33,868 nt of DNA from contig CAJFKR010000025.1 of NCBI GenBank assembly GCA_904386005.1, positions 1-33,868 of the forward strand, given 5' to 3'. The position numbers and the translations under genes were made by a program. This DNA is from Candidatus Flemingiibacterium merdigallinarum (lineage in GTDB: Bacteria; Bacillota; Clostridia; Oscillospirales; CAG-272). Numbering within the stretch: the stretch's first letter is position 1; every line of letters starts with the position of its first letter. Under the pieces are notes generated by a model that saw nothing but the letters and a program-made list of their open reading frames with translations, did no database searches and had not been told where the DNA came from. Positions 6,927 to 16,086 of the stretch are shown here, in pieces.

Positions 6927-6959
6927 GAAACCGGTTTTCGCTTGGCGAAAACCGGTTTC
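6927..6959 (+). terminator. Perfect 15-bp hairpin after the esterase gene
   Basis: GAAACCGGTTTTCGC (6927-6941) pairs perfectly with 6945-6959 over a TTG loop, starting four bases after the stop. There is no immediate T run. It separates this gene from the convergent YibE/F gene. Confidence 0.6.
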
Positions 6960-7014
6960 TGCGGTCATATCTATTTTTTCGTTGCTTTGCGCCGTATATT
7001 CATCGGCTGTCGGA

Positions 7015-8184
7015 TCAATTCTTCGGCAGATTATTTTGCGAAGCGGATTTTCGTGTAAACAGCAGTCCGCTTGTTATCGCGGTCAAAGGCGCGACGGTCA
7101 CAAGTCCGAACGAGCCGACTATCGTGTGTATGATCTCCGCGGCGACATATTTGTAGTTTAATATGAACTCGACCGGCGTGCCCTGCGCCATGAATACCAT
7201 TAACAGCGCGATGTAACTGCCCGAATAGGCGAGCAGCAATGTCGTTGTCGTCGAGCCGCAGGCGGCGCGTCCGACCGCGAACCCCGACATTATCGCCTCG
7301 CGCGCCGATATCTCGGGCTTCTTTTCGACGACCTCATATACCGCCGAACAGATGTCGACCGACAAATCCATGACCGCGCCTGCCGAACCCATGAATATCG
7401 ACGCGACGAATATCTGGGTCAGGTCGAGATATTGATAACCGGCGTAAAGCAGACTTTCGCTCGACTCCATGACCGCGCCGTGTATCTTGAATAGGTTTGT
7501 GAAAATACTGCCGAGTACAGCGGTCACAAGTATGCCGAGAATCGCGCCTCCGGACGCGGCGAGACAGCGTTTGTCCCAGCCGTAGATAAGGCTGAGTATT
7601 AAAAATGTCAGCAGCGTCACGAGTCCGAGCGCGACCCAAACCGGATTCATGCCTTTTAATAGACAGGGAACCAGCACCTTCCACATCATCAGTATCGTGA
7701 CAATAAACGACAGTATCGCGCGCAAACCGGTCTTTCCGGCAAACAATATGAGCAGCAGCAGAAACAGTCCGGCGAGCAGAGCCTCCATGCCGAGACGGTA
7801 ATGGTCGGTCATTGTCACCGCCGTGATCTCATCTCCGCCGTAGCTCACGGCGACAAACGCGGTGTCTCCGACCTCGAACAGCTTGTCCTGTTCGAGCGAG
7901 CCGTTGAGATAATTCACAGCGTCGGCTTCTTCGCCTTCAAAATGACCGTCGAGTATGAGAATCCGACAGCGCTGTTCGCCCGTCCGTATTAGTCCGGTGT
8001 CGATAATCTTGCTCTCGTCGGTGGAAAGCACTCGGGCGCGCACCCGGTCGGCGTTCTGATAGGTGAGCGCGCCCTCAAAGCCGGTCGGGGATATGATAAG
8101 TATAACTAAAAGCACCGCCGCCAGAATAACCGGGAACAGCGTAGAGTATTTTGTTTCAATATTAGTAAGATTTGAAAGTTTCAT
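7015..8184 (-). CDS. YibE/F family integral membrane protein
   Basis: This protein of about 389 residues matches the YibE/F family. It has an N-terminal membrane anchor (LFPVILAAVLLVILIISP), an extracytoplasmic beta-rich region of about 90 residues (RVRARVLSTDES... AVTMTDHYR), then about seven hydrophobic helices. These include LSFIVTILMMWKVLVPCLLK, the characteristic FMGSAGAVMDLSVDI and AACGSTTTTLLLAYSGSY. The family function is unknown; transport or signalling across the membrane has been suggested by topology only. The start is uncertain: ATG 8184 and GTG 8196 are both possible and neither has a strong ribosome site. It follows phoA on the same strand, but a terminator lies between them. 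Confidence 0.85.
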   Translation of the reverse strand: MKLSNLTNIETKYSTLFPVILAAVLLVILIISPTGFEGALTYQNADRVRARVLSTDESKIIDTGLIRTGEQRCRILILDGHFEGEEADAVNYLNGSLEQDKLFEVGDTAFVAVSYGGDEITAVTMTDHYRLGMEALLAGLFLLLLILFAGKTGLRAILSFIVTILMMWKVLVPCLLKGMNPVWVALGLVTLLTFLILSLIYGWDKRCLAASGGAILGILVTAVLGSIFTNLFKIHGAVMESSESLLYAGYQYLDLTQIFVASIFMGSAGAVMDLSVDICSAVYEVVEKKPEISAREAIMSGFAVGRAACGSTTTTLLLAYSGSYIALLMVFMAQGTPVEFILNYKYVAAEIIHTIVGSFGLVTVAPLTAITSGLLFTRKSASQNNLPKN

Positions 8185-8210
8185 CGATATGACCACATTT
8201 CATAAAATAA

Positions 8211-8239
8211 AAAGCAGGGAGCTGTGCCGCTCCCTTGCG
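8211..8239 (-). terminator. Rho-independent terminator after phoA
   Basis: On the minus strand GGGAGC (8234-8229) pairs with GCTCCC (8222-8217), extended by GCA/TGC-type pairs, and is followed by TTTTTATTTTAT. It starts about ten bases after the phoA stop. Confidence 0.7.
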
Positions 8240-8247
8240 TGAATTTG

Positions 8248-9801
8248 TCAATACTTTAAATCCAGCATAGTTGCCAGCTTGTTGAAGATGTCGGTGTTGT
8301 CGTAGTAGCCGTTGAATACTTCGCAGCCTACGCCGTCGGCGAATACCGCTACCGGCAGACCGGTGTGCGAATAGCTTGTGAAGTCAATGCCCGCTTTGTT
8401 GTTGAGTATGTGAGTTATCGTGACCGAGAAAGGATTGTATGTGCCGTAGAGTACATACTGTTCTTCGGTATACTCGATCTCATCATCGGAAATCGCGAGC
8501 TCGTATGCGTCCTTGAGTCTCTGCACCTCGTAGTCGGTGAGGACCAGACGGTCGTCATCGTCGCCCTCGAGCTTCAGACCGAACAGCTCTTCTACATTAG
8601 CCATCGCGTCCTCGAAAGACGTCCGGTTCTCTTTGTACGAAGCTACATACTGCTCGTCGAACTGCGCGTAGGAAATCTTCTGATTTGTGAGGCAGTCGAG
8701 GTAGGTGTCGTAGTCGGTTCCCGCGAAGCCGATTGTCAGACCGCCGGTCTCATGGTCGCCGGTCACGATTATAAGCGTCTCGTCGGGATGCTCCTCGGCA
8801 AAGTCTACCGCAACCTGTACGGCGTCGGCGAGTGCGAGTGTGTCAAACACGGTCGAGCCCGCGTCGTTGGCATGGCAAGCCCAGTCGATTTTACCGCCCT
8901 CGCACATCATGAAGAAGCCCTTGTCGTTGTCGAGTACTTCAATGCCCTTGGCTACATAGTCTGCCAGCGCCCAATTGTCCTCATCGCGGTCAAGCTCGTA
9001 TTCCATAGCATCCGAATCAGCGAGATGCTCGTCGATAAGAATTACCTTTTCGTCAAATCTGTCGATTTTTTCAGCGTCCTCCTGAGTGTAGGTAACCTTG
9101 TAGCCTGCGTCCTCTGCGAGCTCGTAGAGGTTGCCCTCGTCTCCGTCAACGCTCTTGAGCGCGCCGCCCGCGAAATACTCGAAGTCGGATTCGATGAGTT
9201 CAAGACCGATTTCATAGTAATCATTGCGGCTCGCCTGATGCGCGTAGAACGCCGCCGGAGTCGCGTGGTTGAGGTTGACCGAGGAGATGATGCCGACCTT
9301 CCAGTCCTTCTGGGAATGGAGCTTTTCGGCGATGGTTTCGAATTCCTCTTTGCCGGTGATATCGACGTTTATCATGCCCGAGTAGGTCTTTTCACCGGTC
9401 GCAATTGAGGTAGCGGTGGACGCGGAGTCGGGGGCAAAGGAACAGGCGTCATATGTAACCGCCGAACCAGCCGCCTCGAAATTCATGAAGCAGAGCTCCT
9501 TGGGACCGTTGAGGATTGCGCCGTTGCGGTCAGCGTAGCTGACACTGGGAAGAGCCTGCTCGTAATCGCCGTCAGCGATCGCGCCGAGATAGTCGGACGC
9601 CGCCTGGAACTGCGGGTAGCTCATTCCGTCGCCGATGAACATGAATACGTATTTAGGGGCGTCCTGCTGGTTTAAATTATTATTGACTAATACAGGAGAA
9701 ATTGTGGAATCCTTTTCCGACGCGGCGTTCGCGCTGAAACCACAGACCGCGGCTCCGGCAGCGGTGGTCAGAGACAACAGAAGCGCAATGGTTTTTTTCA
9801 T
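8248..9801 (-). CDS. phoA: Alkaline phosphatase, PhoA family, secreted
   Basis: A 517-residue exported metal-dependent phosphomonoesterase. ATG 9801 begins a signal peptide (MKKTIALLLSLTTAAGAAVCG, cleavage near ANAA). The open frame continues 85 codons upstream, but those are AT-rich leader sequence, and AAAGAGGT sits correctly before 9801. Family motifs in order: FIGDGMSYPQ (metal Asp), PDSASTATSIATGEKT (nucleophilic Ser in D-S-A), NLNHATPAAFYAH, CEGGKIDWACHANDA, VTGDHETGG (metal ligands) and SHTGLPVAVFADG (metal His). It supplies phosphate by hydrolysing extracellular phosphate esters. A TATAAT (9891-9886) with a poor -35 lies upstream; phosphate control is expected for the family but no clear Pho box is visible. 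Confidence 0.92.
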   Translation of the reverse strand: MKKTIALLLSLTTAAGAAVCGFSANAASEKDSTISPVLVNNNLNQQDAPKYVFMFIGDGMSYPQFQAASDYLGAIADGDYEQALPSVSYADRNGAILNGPKELCFMNFEAAGSAVTYDACSFAPDSASTATSIATGEKTYSGMINVDITGKEEFETIAEKLHSQKDWKVGIISSVNLNHATPAAFYAHQASRNDYYEIGLELIESDFEYFAGGALKSVDGDEGNLYELAEDAGYKVTYTQEDAEKIDRFDEKVILIDEHLADSDAMEYELDRDEDNWALADYVAKGIEVLDNDKGFFMMCEGGKIDWACHANDAGSTVFDTLALADAVQVAVDFAEEHPDETLIIVTGDHETGGLTIGFAGTDYDTYLDCLTNQKISYAQFDEQYVASYKENRTSFEDAMANVEELFGLKLEGDDDDRLVLTDYEVQRLKDAYELAISDDEIEYTEEQYVLYGTYNPFSVTITHILNNKAGIDFTSYSHTGLPVAVFADGVGCEVFNGYYDNTDIFNKLATMLDLKY

Positions 9802-10019
9802 AAAACAATACCTCTTTTTATAGATGATTGAATTTGCTGCGGTTATGACAGGCACCCGATTGACCGGATTCATCATAACGGTTATATTATACAATATCGA
9901 TGTAAAATGGGTAACCATCGCTATGAAAAAAATCAGAAAGATTTCAGCGGCTGTGTATAGCCGAATAATAAAGCTGCGGGCATTTGAACTGCATAAATCA
10001 AGTTTGTGAGAAATCAATG

Positions 10020-10072
10020 TAAGCTGTGCTTGAGTCATGACAGAATCTGTCATCATATGGATGTGCAGCTTA
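10020..10072. promoter_or_regulatory. Nested dyad, possible operator or RNA hairpin
   Basis: An outer pair TAAGCTG (10020-10026)/CAGCTTA (10066-10072) encloses an inner perfect dyad ATGACAG (10037-10043)/CTGTCAT (10047-10053). It lies between phoA and spoIIID and resembles a double operator, but no known regulator site was recognised. Confidence 0.4.
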
Positions 10073-10199
10073 TGAATAAGTTTGATTTATCATTTTGTGT
10101 TTGTTGCACAAAAATATTATCGTATTATATTAATAATAACGATAAGGGAGAAGAACAAAAAAATATGTGAAATGTTTTAACATATCGCGGGTTAAATAA

Positions 10200-10229
10200 G
10201 CATAATTGGAATGTTTGCGTTCATATGAT
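10200..10229 (+). promoter_or_regulatory. Candidate sigma-E promoter of spoIIID
   Basis: GCATAAT (10200-10206) matches the sigma-E -35 consensus KMATATT at 6 of 7 positions. CATATGAT (10222-10229), 15 bases on, matches CATACAHT at 6 of 8. SpoIIID is sigma-E-controlled in Bacillus, which supports the call. Confidence 0.45.
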
Positions 10230-10265
10230 TATACAGAATTCGCTAACTGTATTGGAGTGAACGCC

Positions 10266-10535
10266 TTGAAATATGACAACGACGACCGCCCGCGCCGTCT
10301 CGCGGTATATTTGATCGAGCATAACAGCACCGTCAGAGCTACAGCGCTCGCGTTCGGTATCAGCAAATCAACAGTGCATAAGGATATAACCGGCCGTTTG
10401 AGGAGGCTTGACCCACCGCTTGCCGCCGAGGCCGCGCGAATACTCGCGCAGAACAAATCTGAACGCCACCTGCGCGGAGGGAACGCAACCAAGCTGAAAT
10501 ATGAAATCGCAAAGTACACAAAAAAGAAAGGCTGA
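10266..10535 (+). CDS. spoIIID: Sporulation regulator SpoIIID
   Basis: A small DNA-binding protein of about 89 residues that tunes sigma-E-dependent mother-cell gene expression during spore formation. The helix-turn-helix VRATALAFGISKSTVHKDIT and the conserved tail KSERHLRGGNATKLKYE are diagnostic of the family. The frame stays open upstream, but TTG 10266 has GGAG eight bases before it and gives the family's usual length, so I use it as the start. The extra C-terminal IAKYTKKKG is basic, as in other members. It is followed directly by a strong terminator, so it is monocistronic. Its presence implies that the organism or its recent ancestor forms endospores. Confidence 0.92.
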   Translation: MKYDNDDRPRRLAVYLIEHNSTVRATALAFGISKSTVHKDITGRLRRLDPPLAAEAARILAQNKSERHLRGGNATKLKYEIAKYTKKKG

Positions 10536-10557
10536 ATTGTGCATAGTATACATAAAA

Positions 10558-10588
10558 ATATGAGCGCAACGCGCTCATATTTTTTTTA
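10558..10588 (+). terminator. Strong rho-independent terminator of spoIIID
   Basis: ATATGAGCGC (10558-10567) pairs perfectly with 10571-10580 over an AAC loop and runs directly into TTTTTTT. Confidence 0.9.
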
Positions 10589-10608
10589 TCGAATTTACTT
10601 AAAATCTA

Positions 10609-10637
10609 TTTACAGCTGAAGTTTTTTGTTGTATAAT
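10609..10637 (+). promoter_or_regulatory. Sigma-A promoter of recQ
   Basis: TTTACA (10609-10614), a spacer of exactly 17 bases, and TATAAT (10632-10637). The start site would be near 10644. Confidence 0.75.
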
Positions 10638-10677
10638 ATATGTAGACGGAAATGTTATGATTCGAACAGGTGCGCAA

Positions 10678-12507
10678 ATGTCAGAAAAACTTAGCATATT
10701 GAAAAAATACTTCGGCTACGACAGCTTTCGCGAGGGACAGGAGCCGGTCATAGACAGCATATTGTCAGGACGGGATGTGCTCGCCGTTATGCCGACCGGA
10801 GCCGGAAAGTCGGTGTGCTACCAGATCCCCGCAGTGATGACGCGCGGGATCACGCTCGTAGTCTCCCCGCTGATATCGCTGATGCGTGATCAGGTGTCGA
10901 ATCTCTGTCAGCATGGAATCCCTGCCGCGTTCCTTAACAGCTCGCTCACTCCCCGCCAGTATTCGCTCGCGATGGAACGCGCGTCGCGTGGCGCGTATAA
11001 AATAATATATGTCGCGCCTGAACGGCTTATGACCGACAGCTTCCTTGCGTTCGCGAGGCTTGCCGATATCTCGCTTATCGCGGTCGACGAGGCGCACTGC
11101 GTGTCGCAGTGGGGGCATGATTTCCGGCCGAGCTATACCGATATCAGCCGCTTCACCGCCTGTCTTGCGAAGCGCCCAACGCTCGCCGCGTTCACCGCGA
11201 CCGCGACCGAGCAGGTCAAATCGGATATACGCTCGCTGCTCAAATTAAATAATCCATTCGAGGTCACGACCGGATTTGACCGCCCGAATCTCTATTTCGG
11301 AGTCGTGCGCGCCTCCGACCGGGTCGAATACATACGGCGTTATCTCGACCGCTACCCCGATCGCTCGGGTATAATCTACGCAATGACGCGCAATACGGTC
11401 GAACGAATTTATGAATCGCTGAATATAGCGGGCTATCAAGTCTCGATGTACCACGCCGGACTCAGCGACGAGGTGCGCGCCGCGAATCAGGAGGCGTTTA
11501 TACGCGGCACGCGTCCGGTGATGATTGCGACTAACGCGTTCGGCATGGGAATTGACAAGCCGGACGTGGGCTTCATAATCCACTACAACCTCCCGCTTTC
11601 GATGGAGGCCTATTATCAGGAGGCGGGCCGCGCCGGACGCGACGGCTGCGACGCCGAGTGCCTGCTGCTCTATTCGCCCGGCGACATCCGCACCGCTAAG
11701 CTGCTTATCGAAAACTCCGACGAGGCTGAATCGGCGTCGCCCGACGAGGTAGCGGCGGCTAAGCGGCTGCGTCTGAAAAAGCTCAACCACATGATAGGCT
11801 ACTGCGAGACCACATCCTGTCTAAGGGCGTATATACTCAACTATTTCGGCGAGCAGCCGGCGACTGCGACCTGCGGCAAGTGCTCGTCCTGCGACGGGGA
11901 TTTCGAGCTGTGCGACATCACCGACGCGGTGAATCATATTTATGTCGCGCTCGACGAGACCGGAGAGCGATTCGGCATATCGTTCATCGCCGACTATCTG
12001 CACGGCGACGACGACGAGCGTATGCGGCGCATTGGCTGCACCGAAAACAACAGCTTCGCGTCGCTGTCAGGTCTGCCCAAGAGCCGGATACGCGAAATAA
12101 TCGCGTGGCTTATCGACAACCGGCTGATTTTGCGCAGCGAGGGGCAGTATCCGGTGCTGCAGCTGACTACGCTGTATGATAAGGTGATAAGCGAGCACAA
12201 GCGACTGTATGCCAAGTTCCGCTGTTCCGATAAACCGAGACAACCATTGCCGCGCAAAATACAGCGCGAGCCGGTCGAGGGAGCCGACACCGAGCTTTAC
12301 AAAGCCCTGCGCGAGTACCGCAGGACCGCGGCTGACCGGCGCGGAGTACCCGCCTTTTGCGTATTCACTGACGCTACCTTGCGTCAGCTCATCTCGGCGC
12401 GTCCGCAAAATCACAGCGAGCTGCTAAGCGTGTCGGGCATCGGCGAGGCGACGGTGCAGAAATATGGAGACGATTTGATAAGAATTATCAGAGAGCATCG
12501 AGGATGA
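10678..12507 (+). CDS. recQ: ATP-dependent DNA helicase RecQ
   Basis: A 3'-5' superfamily 2 helicase of about 609 residues for recombination and repair. Seen in order: Walker A PTGAGKS (Lys about 44), SPLISLMRDQV, DEAH box VDEAHC, AFTATAT, MTRNTVERIYESL, ATNAFGMGIDKPDVGFIIHY and the arginine-finger motif QEAGRAGRDG. The zinc-binding RQC cysteines are in CETTSCLRAYILNYFG...CGKCSSC. A winged-helix region and a C-terminal HRDC domain (SELLSVSGIGEATVQKYGDD) follow. I prefer ATG 10678 (AGGTG just upstream) to ATG 10657, which adds seven residues. The gene has its own promoter. Confidence 0.95.
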   Translation: MSEKLSILKKYFGYDSFREGQEPVIDSILSGRDVLAVMPTGAGKSVCYQIPAVMTRGITLVVSPLISLMRDQVSNLCQHGIPAAFLNSSLTPRQYSLAMERASRGAYKIIYVAPERLMTDSFLAFARLADISLIAVDEAHCVSQWGHDFRPSYTDISRFTACLAKRPTLAAFTATATEQVKSDIRSLLKLNNPFEVTTGFDRPNLYFGVVRASDRVEYIRRYLDRYPDRSGIIYAMTRNTVERIYESLNIAGYQVSMYHAGLSDEVRAANQEAFIRGTRPVMIATNAFGMGIDKPDVGFIIHYNLPLSMEAYYQEAGRAGRDGCDAECLLLYSPGDIRTAKLLIENSDEAESASPDEVAAAKRLRLKKLNHMIGYCETTSCLRAYILNYFGEQPATATCGKCSSCDGDFELCDITDAVNHIYVALDETGERFGISFIADYLHGDDDERMRRIGCTENNSFASLSGLPKSRIREIIAWLIDNRLILRSEGQYPVLQLTTLYDKVISEHKRLYAKFRCSDKPRQPLPRKIQREPVEGADTELYKALREYRRTAADRRGVPAFCVFTDATLRQLISARPQNHSELLSVSGIGEATVQKYGDDLIRIIREHRG

Positions 12508-12796
12508 ATGACGATTGCCGGCAGACGTCAAAGCGAGCTACCAATACAGCGGATGTCTGTGATGAGGAATCGCGAATACATATTTCGACAGCTTTCATTC
12601 TATATATAATGGTATAATATAGTTACATGGGTTCGACAGGAGAATTGAAATAATAAAATGTTTTTATATGCCTCACCCCGCAAAGCTGCCGCGGTGAAGC
12701 ATATAAGGCGGAATATATCATATATTCTGAGACTTACCTTTTGCGAAACCTACCCCAAAAGGGAGAAAGGGAGCTTAAATAGCTTTGGTCGTATAA
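12508..12796 (+). promoter_or_regulatory. Leader region of the glycogen locus
   Basis: Two TATAAT boxes (12605-12610, 12613-12618) lie about 180 bases before glgB, with only weak -35 matches. A nested hairpin follows: TATATGC (12665-12671)/GCATATA (12699-12705) enclosing TCACC (12673-12677)/GGTGA (12693-12697). No known riboswitch class was recognised. The purine tract GGGAG (about 12769-12773) is too far (about 23 bases) from the glgB ATG to serve as a normal ribosome site. Confidence 0.4.
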
Positions 12797-14797
12797 ATGA
12801 CAAAAAAAGATAAGCAGGCTGCCGCGCTGACAAAAACAGGTCACGCAAAACAAAACGACATGGCGGCGTACTATTTCCATCAGGGTACAAACACACACGC
12901 CTACGACTACCTCGGCTGTCACGTAAAAAAACAGGACAACGCGTACGAATATACCTTCCGCGTCTGGGCTCCGAACGCCGAGAGCGTCGAGCTGGTCGGC
13001 GACTTCAACAACTGGCAGCCGGGATATACCCTCGCCCGCGTCACCGACATGGGCGTGTGGGAATACAAGCTGACGAGCGAGGAATCGCTTGACGGCGAGA
13101 ATTATAAATATCGCATCACCAATAAGGGGCGCGCCTTCCTCAAAGCCGACCCCTACGCGTTTCGCTCCGAGACCCTGCGCGGCACCGCGTCGAAGATATA
13201 TGAGCCGAGAATGTTCAAATGGACCGACTCGCTCTGGCGCGCGCGGCGCATGAAAACAGTCGCTAATCGCGGTCGTACAACGCGCGAGTTTTTCAGCGCG
13301 CCGCTCAACATATACGAGGTTCACCTCGGCTCGTGGAAAACACGTGACCACAAAACTACACAAAACGGCGAGAACTACTTGAATTATCGCGAAATCGCTA
13401 ATGAGCTCGGACCATACGCGAAGCAGATGGGATATACACACGTCGAGCTGCTGCCAATAATGGAGCACCCGTTCGACGGCTCGTGGGGCTATCAGGTCTG
13501 CGGCTATTATGCGCCGACCGCGCGCTACGGCACGCCAGACGATTTCAAGTATTTCGTGGACAAGCTCCACTCGCTGGGAATCGGCGTGATACTCGACTGG
13601 GTGCCGGCGCATTTCCCGAAGGACGCGCACGGACTGTATGAGTTCGACGGTCAGCCGCTTTACGAATACCAAGGACGCGACCGGATGGAGCATGAGGTCT
13701 GGGGTACGCGCTTCTTTGACGTGGCGCGCAACGAGGTTGAGTCGTTCCTCATCTCAAACGCGCTCTACTGGCTGCGCGAGTTCCATGTCGACGGACTGCG
13801 TGTCGACGCGGTCGCGTCGATGCTGTATCTCGATTATGACCGAAAGCCGGGCGAGTGGATTCCGAACCGCAACGGCGGCAACGAGAACCTCGAAGCGGTC
13901 GCGTTTTTCCAGAAGCTGAACACGACATTGTTCGCTGAATTTCCGGACGTGCTCATGATAGCCGAGGAGTCGACCGCTTGGCCGATGGTCACAAAGCCGG
14001 TTGCGGACGGCGGGCTCGGTTTTAACTTCAAGTGGAACATGGGCTGGTCGAACGACACCTTCGACTATGTCGAAACCGACCCGATTTACAGAAAATACAA
14101 GCACGAGCGGCTCACCTTCCCGATGATGTATTCGCTCGGCGAGAACTATATTCTGCCTGTGTCGCATGACGAGGTGGTGCATGGCAAGCGCTCGCTTATC
14201 GGCAAGATGTTCGGCGATTATAACGAAAAATTCGCCGGCGACCGGCTGTTCATGGCTTATCAGATCTGCCACCCGGGTAAAAAGCTGACCTTTATGGGCT
14301 GCGAGTACGGTCAGTTCCGCGAATGGGACTATCAGAACGAGCTTGAATGGTTTATGCTCGATTACGATATGCACTCGAAGCTGCAAAAATATTCGGCCGC
14401 GCTCAACCGCTTCTACCTTGAAAACCGCGAGCTGTGGGAGCTGGATTTCAGCTGGAACGGCTTTGAGTGGATATATCCGGATATGAACGAGCTGAATATC
14501 ATAGCCTTCCGGCGCATGGACAAAAAGGGAGGAGAGCTGGTCGCGCTCTTCAACTTCGCTCCGGTCGAGCGCAAGGATTTTGTGGTCGAGCCGCTCAGTC
14601 ATGTCCGCTATGTCGAGGTGTTCAACTCTGACCGAGTTGAATTCGGCGGCAGCGGGATTTTAAACGAGGGGGCGCTTGACACGGTCGCGCTCGACCCGAA
14701 GGACGCAAAGTCGCGCCGATTGACGCTTGACCTTCCGGGTATGTCGGCGGTGATTCTGAAGCCGGTCGGCAAAGTCAAGGTAAAGCCGCAGGAATGA
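12797..14797 (+). CDS. glgB: 1,4-alpha-glucan branching enzyme
   Basis: A GH13 branching enzyme of 666 residues that moves alpha-1,4 glucan segments to alpha-1,6 positions on glycogen. An N-terminal CBM48-like module (FRVWAPNAESVELVGDFNNW, about 55-73) precedes the catalytic barrel. Catalytic residues visible: nucleophile Asp337 in GLRVDAVAS, acid/base Glu390 in IAEEST and Asp458 in SHDEVVHGK; WVPAHFP at about 269-275 is the first conserved GH13 region. The C-terminal beta domain ends in VILKPVGKVKVKPQE. TAA directly precedes the ATG, so 12797 is the first possible start, yet no Shine-Dalgarno is well placed. It heads the six-gene glycogen locus, with glgC 66 bases downstream. Confidence 0.96.
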   Translation: MTKKDKQAAALTKTGHAKQNDMAAYYFHQGTNTHAYDYLGCHVKKQDNAYEYTFRVWAPNAESVELVGDFNNWQPGYTLARVTDMGVWEYKLTSEESLDGENYKYRITNKGRAFLKADPYAFRSETLRGTASKIYEPRMFKWTDSLWRARRMKTVANRGRTTREFFSAPLNIYEVHLGSWKTRDHKTTQNGENYLNYREIANELGPYAKQMGYTHVELLPIMEHPFDGSWGYQVCGYYAPTARYGTPDDFKYFVDKLHSLGIGVILDWVPAHFPKDAHGLYEFDGQPLYEYQGRDRMEHEVWGTRFFDVARNEVESFLISNALYWLREFHVDGLRVDAVASMLYLDYDRKPGEWIPNRNGGNENLEAVAFFQKLNTTLFAEFPDVLMIAEESTAWPMVTKPVADGGLGFNFKWNMGWSNDTFDYVETDPIYRKYKHERLTFPMMYSLGENYILPVSHDEVVHGKRSLIGKMFGDYNEKFAGDRLFMAYQICHPGKKLTFMGCEYGQFREWDYQNELEWFMLDYDMHSKLQKYSAALNRFYLENRELWELDFSWNGFEWIYPDMNELNIIAFRRMDKKGGELVALFNFAPVERKDFVVEPLSHVRYVEVFNSDRVEFGGSGILNEGALDTVALDPKDAKSRRLTLDLPGMSAVILKPVGKVKVKPQE

Positions 14798-14863
14798 TAT
14801 CGGCCTATACCCAATAACAGCGCAATATTAATTTTCAATATATTTTTCGGAGGTTAGATCGGA

Positions 14864-16069
14864 ATGTACAATAAGGAAGAATGTGTCGCGATGCTGCTTG
14901 CCGGAGGGCAGGGAAGCAGACTCTATACCCTGACTGAAAAGACCGCGAAGCCGGCGGTGCCTTTCGGAGCAAAATATCGTATTATCGATTTTACGCTGTC
15001 CAACTGTGTCAATTCGGGCATTGACACGGTAGGTGTGCTTACCCAGTATCAGCCGCTCGTATTGAATGAATATATCGGAAACGGTCAGCCGTGGGATCTT
15101 GACCGGATGAACGGCGGCGTCATGGTGCTGCCGCCTTATCAAGGCTCGAAGTCGGCTGACTGGTACAAGGGAACCGCGAACGCTATATATCAGAATCTCA
15201 ATTTTATCAATCGTTATGACCCCGATTATGTATTGATACTGTCGGGCGACCATATCTACAAGATGGACTACAACGCGATGCTCGAATACCACAAGAAGAT
15301 GAACTCCGCCGCGACGATAGCGGTCATCAACGTTCCGCTCGAGCAGGCGAGCCGCTTCGGTATTATGAACACCGACGAGAACAACAAGATTGTCGAGTTT
15401 GAGGAGAAGCCGAAGGAGCCTAAGAGCACCAAAGCCTCGATGGGCATTTACATATTCAACCGCTCGCTGCTCGCGAAATACCTCGAAGCGGACGAGAATA
15501 ACCCCGAGTCGTCGAACGACTTCGGAAAGAACATCATACCGGCAATGCTCGACGCGGGAGAGCCGATGTACGCGTATGAGTTCTCGGGCTACTGGAAGGA
15601 CGTCGGAACGATTCAGAGCCTCTGGGAGGCAAACATGGATCTGCTCGGCGACAATCCGGTGTTCAATCTGTTTGACGACGACTGGCGCATATACACGCGC
15701 AGCGAGGTGCGCCCGCCGCACTATATCGGCAACGACGCCAAGGTCATAAACTCGATTGTCACCGAGGGCTGCGAGGTACACGGAATCGTCGAAAATTCGC
15801 TTTTGTTCGGAGGAGTCAAGGTCGCGCGCGGCGCGTATATCAAGAACTCGATTGTTATGCAGGACACAGTGATTCGCGAGGGCGCGTCGGTTTATTACTC
15901 GATAGTCGACGGAGATACCGAGGTCGGCGCCGGCACTAAGATCGGCAATGAAACCTCGGACGGCAGCAAGATCACGCTTATCGGAAGCGATCTCGTTATA
16001 CCTCATGGCGCCATCGTCCCCGAGGGCGCGATGGTCAACTCGCAGTATCTTGAAAAAAATAAGAATTAA
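14864..16069 (+). CDS. glgC: Glucose-1-phosphate adenylyltransferase, catalytic subunit
   Basis: A 401-residue enzyme making ADP-glucose and pyrophosphate from ATP and glucose-1-phosphate, the committed step of glycogen synthesis. It has an intact nucleotide loop [20 protein letters not shown], the [15 protein letters not shown] segment, the GTANAIYQN motif and catalytic [12 protein letters not shown]-terminal left-handed beta-helix of hexapeptide repeats ([20 protein letters not shown]) follows. GGAGG lies about ten bases before the ATG. glgD starts 17 bases after it, consistent with the GlgC/GlgD hetero-oligomer known in Firmicutes. Confidence 0.97.
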   Translation: MYNKEECVAMLLAGGQGSRLYTLTEKTAKPAVPFGAKYRIIDFTLSNCVNSGIDTVGVLTQYQPLVLNEYIGNGQPWDLDRMNGGVMVLPPYQGSKSADWYKGTANAIYQNLNFINRYDPDYVLILSGDHIYKMDYNAMLEYHKKMNSAATIAVINVPLEQASRFGIMNTDENNKIVEFEEKPKEPKSTKASMGIYIFNRSLLAKYLEADENNPESSNDFGKNIIPAMLDAGEPMYAYEFSGYWKDVGTIQSLWEANMDLLGDNPVFNLFDDDWRIYTRSEVRPPHYIGNDAKVINSIVTEGCEVHGIVENSLLFGGVKVARGAYIKNSIVMQDTVIREGASVYYSIVDGDTEVGAGTKIGNETSDGSKITLIGSDLVIPHGAIVPEGAMVNSQYLEKNKN

Positions 16070-16086
16070 GCGGAGGAATTGACAAA

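Larger units (their letters stand above)
9802..10265. other. Divergent control region between phoA and spoIIID
   Basis: This AT-rich region contains the phoA leader (9802-9891), the nested dyad at 10020-10072, a second hairpin TTATCGTATTAT (10117-10128) pairing with 10133-10145 with one bulged base, and the spoIIID promoter candidate at 10200-10229. I find no credible gene in it. Confidence 0.55.

Noticed and set aside
9886-9920. Pho box upstream of phoA
   Set aside because: Some TTAC-like hexamers occur near the -35 region, but not with the regular spacing of a PhoP site.
9802-10056. 85-codon N-terminal extension of the alkaline phosphatase
   Set aside because: AT-rich leader with promoter-like sequence; a proper ribosome site and signal peptide begin at 9801.
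12640-12710. Known riboswitch in the glgB leader
   Set aside because: A hairpin is present but no conserved core of a known class was recognised.
14828-16006. 392-codon frame antisense to glgC
   Set aside because: Mirror of a GC-rich coding gene; low-complexity Arg/Val/His composition, no ribosome site and no recognisable domain. Similar long antisense frames over phoA, glgB, glgA, the rhamnosidase and der were dropped for the same reason.
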